A program made the translations under genes and the position numbers. From Treponema sp. (GTDB lineage Bacteria; Spirochaetota; Spirochaetia; Treponematales; Treponemataceae), in contig JAGCTZ010000031.1 of assembly GCA_017963165.1 (NCBI GenBank), positions 1 through 12,792 on the forward strand: a DNA stretch of 12,792 nucleotides, read 5' to 3'. Within the stretch, counting starts at the first letter, position 1, and every line of letters begins with the position of its first letter. This document shows positions 11,985-12,792 of the stretch, piece by piece. The notes beneath the pieces were generated by a model, which saw nothing but the letters and a program-made list of their open reading frames with translations, did not search any database and was not told where the DNA came from.

Positions 11985-12792
11985 ATGCTTAGGGGAAGAC
12001 ATTTAATTCAGCCGGATGATTTGACTGTGTCGGAGATTGAGGAAATTTGTTCTCTGGCAGAACAGATTATTGTAGATCCAGAATCGTTTAACGAAGTGTG
12101 TCGCGGGAAAATTCTTGCGACACTTTTTTTTGAGCCAAGTACCAGAACGAGGTTAAGTTTTGAAGCTGCGATGCTAAGGCTTGGCGGTTCAGTAGAAGGT
12201 TTTTCGGATGCTGATAATACTTCTACGGTAAAGGGAGAAACGCTGGCAGATACAATTCGTGTTGTTTCTTCCTATGCAGACATTATTGCAATGCGAACTC
12301 CAAAAGAAGGTGCGGCGCTGCTTGCAAGTAAATATTCTGCCTGCCCGATTATTAATGCGGGAGACGGCGGACACTATCACCCGACACAAACTTTGACTGA
12401 CCTTGTAACAATCCGTCAGCTGCTAGGAAGCCTTGATAATCACGTTGTAGGCTTCTGCGGTGACCTTAAGTTTGGACGAACAGTTCATTCTCTTGCCGAG
12501 GCCCTGCGAAACTTTAAGGGCAACAAGTTTATTTTCATTAGTCCAAAGGAGCTTAGCGTTCCTGATTATCTTATTACAAATGTACTTGAACCAGCCGGTG
12601 TAAAATATGAAATGGTAGAAAGCCTTGATGAAGTTATTCACGAGGTTGATGTTCTTTATATGACACGCGTTCAGAAGGAGCGCTTCTTTAATGAGCAGGA
12701 TTATATCCGCCTTAAGGACAGCTACATTCTTGATGCAGAAAAAATGAAGCTTGCACGTAAGAATATGATTGTTCTTCATCCGCTGCCACGTG
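11985..12792 (+). CDS. pyrB: Aspartate carbamoyltransferase catalytic subunit, 3' end outside window
   Basis: PyrB condenses carbamoyl phosphate with aspartate to carbamoyl aspartate, the committed step of pyrimidine synthesis. The 269 codons visible cover most of the usual length of about 310. Diagnostic residues are all present: carbamoyl-phosphate loop [13 protein letters not shown] (S52-T53-R54-T55-R56), K83 in STVKGET, R104 (MRTPKEGA), H132 (HPTQTL), R165 (FGRTVHS), R228 (TRVQKER) and HPLPR (265-269). The sequence follows the E. coli catalytic chain closely, and the gene is open to the last base. A regulatory subunit (pyrI) could lie beyond the edge. The start is supported by GAGGTG and the extended -10. 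Confidence 0.96.
   Translation, partial: MLRGRHLIQPDDLTVSEIEEICSLAEQIIVDPESFNEVCRGKILATLFFEPSTRTRLSFEAAMLRLGGSVEGFSDADNTSTVKGETLADTIRVVSSYADIIAMRTPKEGAALLASKYSACPIINAGDGGHYHPTQTLTDLVTIRQLLGSLDNHVVGFCGDLKFGRTVHSLAEALRNFKGNKFIFISPKELSVPDYLITNVLEPAGVKYEMVESLDEVIHEVDVLYMTRVQKERFFNEQDYIRLKDSYILDAEKMKLARKNMIVLHPLPR

Overview
The window looks like a chromosome segment of a gut- or rumen-type spirochaete, most likely Treponema. This is inference from AT-rich, oxygen-sensitive-style metabolism (an iron-sulfur aldo/keto reductase, an iron-type alcohol dehydrogenase), TATAAT-type promoters, and several families of dispersed intergenic repeats. No rRNA or other lineage marker is present to settle it.

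Layout. Bases 7-1517 are a complete IS110-family, IS1111-group insertion sequence: a DEDD/Ser transposase (112-1224), 16-bp perfect subterminal inverted repeats (7-22 and 1500-1515), and a structured non-coding right end that I read as its bridge RNA (1301-1495, closed by a perfect 14-bp stem). One segment of that RNA is exactly complementary to the target site obtained by joining the two IS flanks. The IS sits at the foot of a terminator hairpin (1518-1535) serving the minus-strand operon 4421-1541. That operon encodes a GNAT acetyltransferase, an unusual 649-residue Nudix-HD-patatin fusion, and a second GNAT.

Divergently from that operon runs an aldo/keto reductase with two iron-sulfur cluster motifs (4480-5520, apparently leaderless and carrying an in-frame dispersed repeat). 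It is followed by a BdhA/YqhD-type alcohol dehydrogenase (5625-6803) and, converging on it, an AraC-type regulator (7705-6806). Next comes a three-gene ABC-2 exporter operon (7953-10540) with a MITE-like palindrome in its leader. An AT-rich element with five TACGTATA sites (10555-10769) precedes a single gene for a probable PD-(D/E)XK-like protein of unknown role (10832-11689). A repeat cluster (hairpins, a dispersed repeat, a 21-bp tandem array) then precedes pyrB, which runs off the right edge.

The most novel material is the IS: its candidate bridge RNA with a readable target guide, and a leader hairpin plus circle-junction promoter that together would limit transposase expression to the excised circle. 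The Nudix-HD-patatin fusion and the TACGTATA array are the next most interesting.
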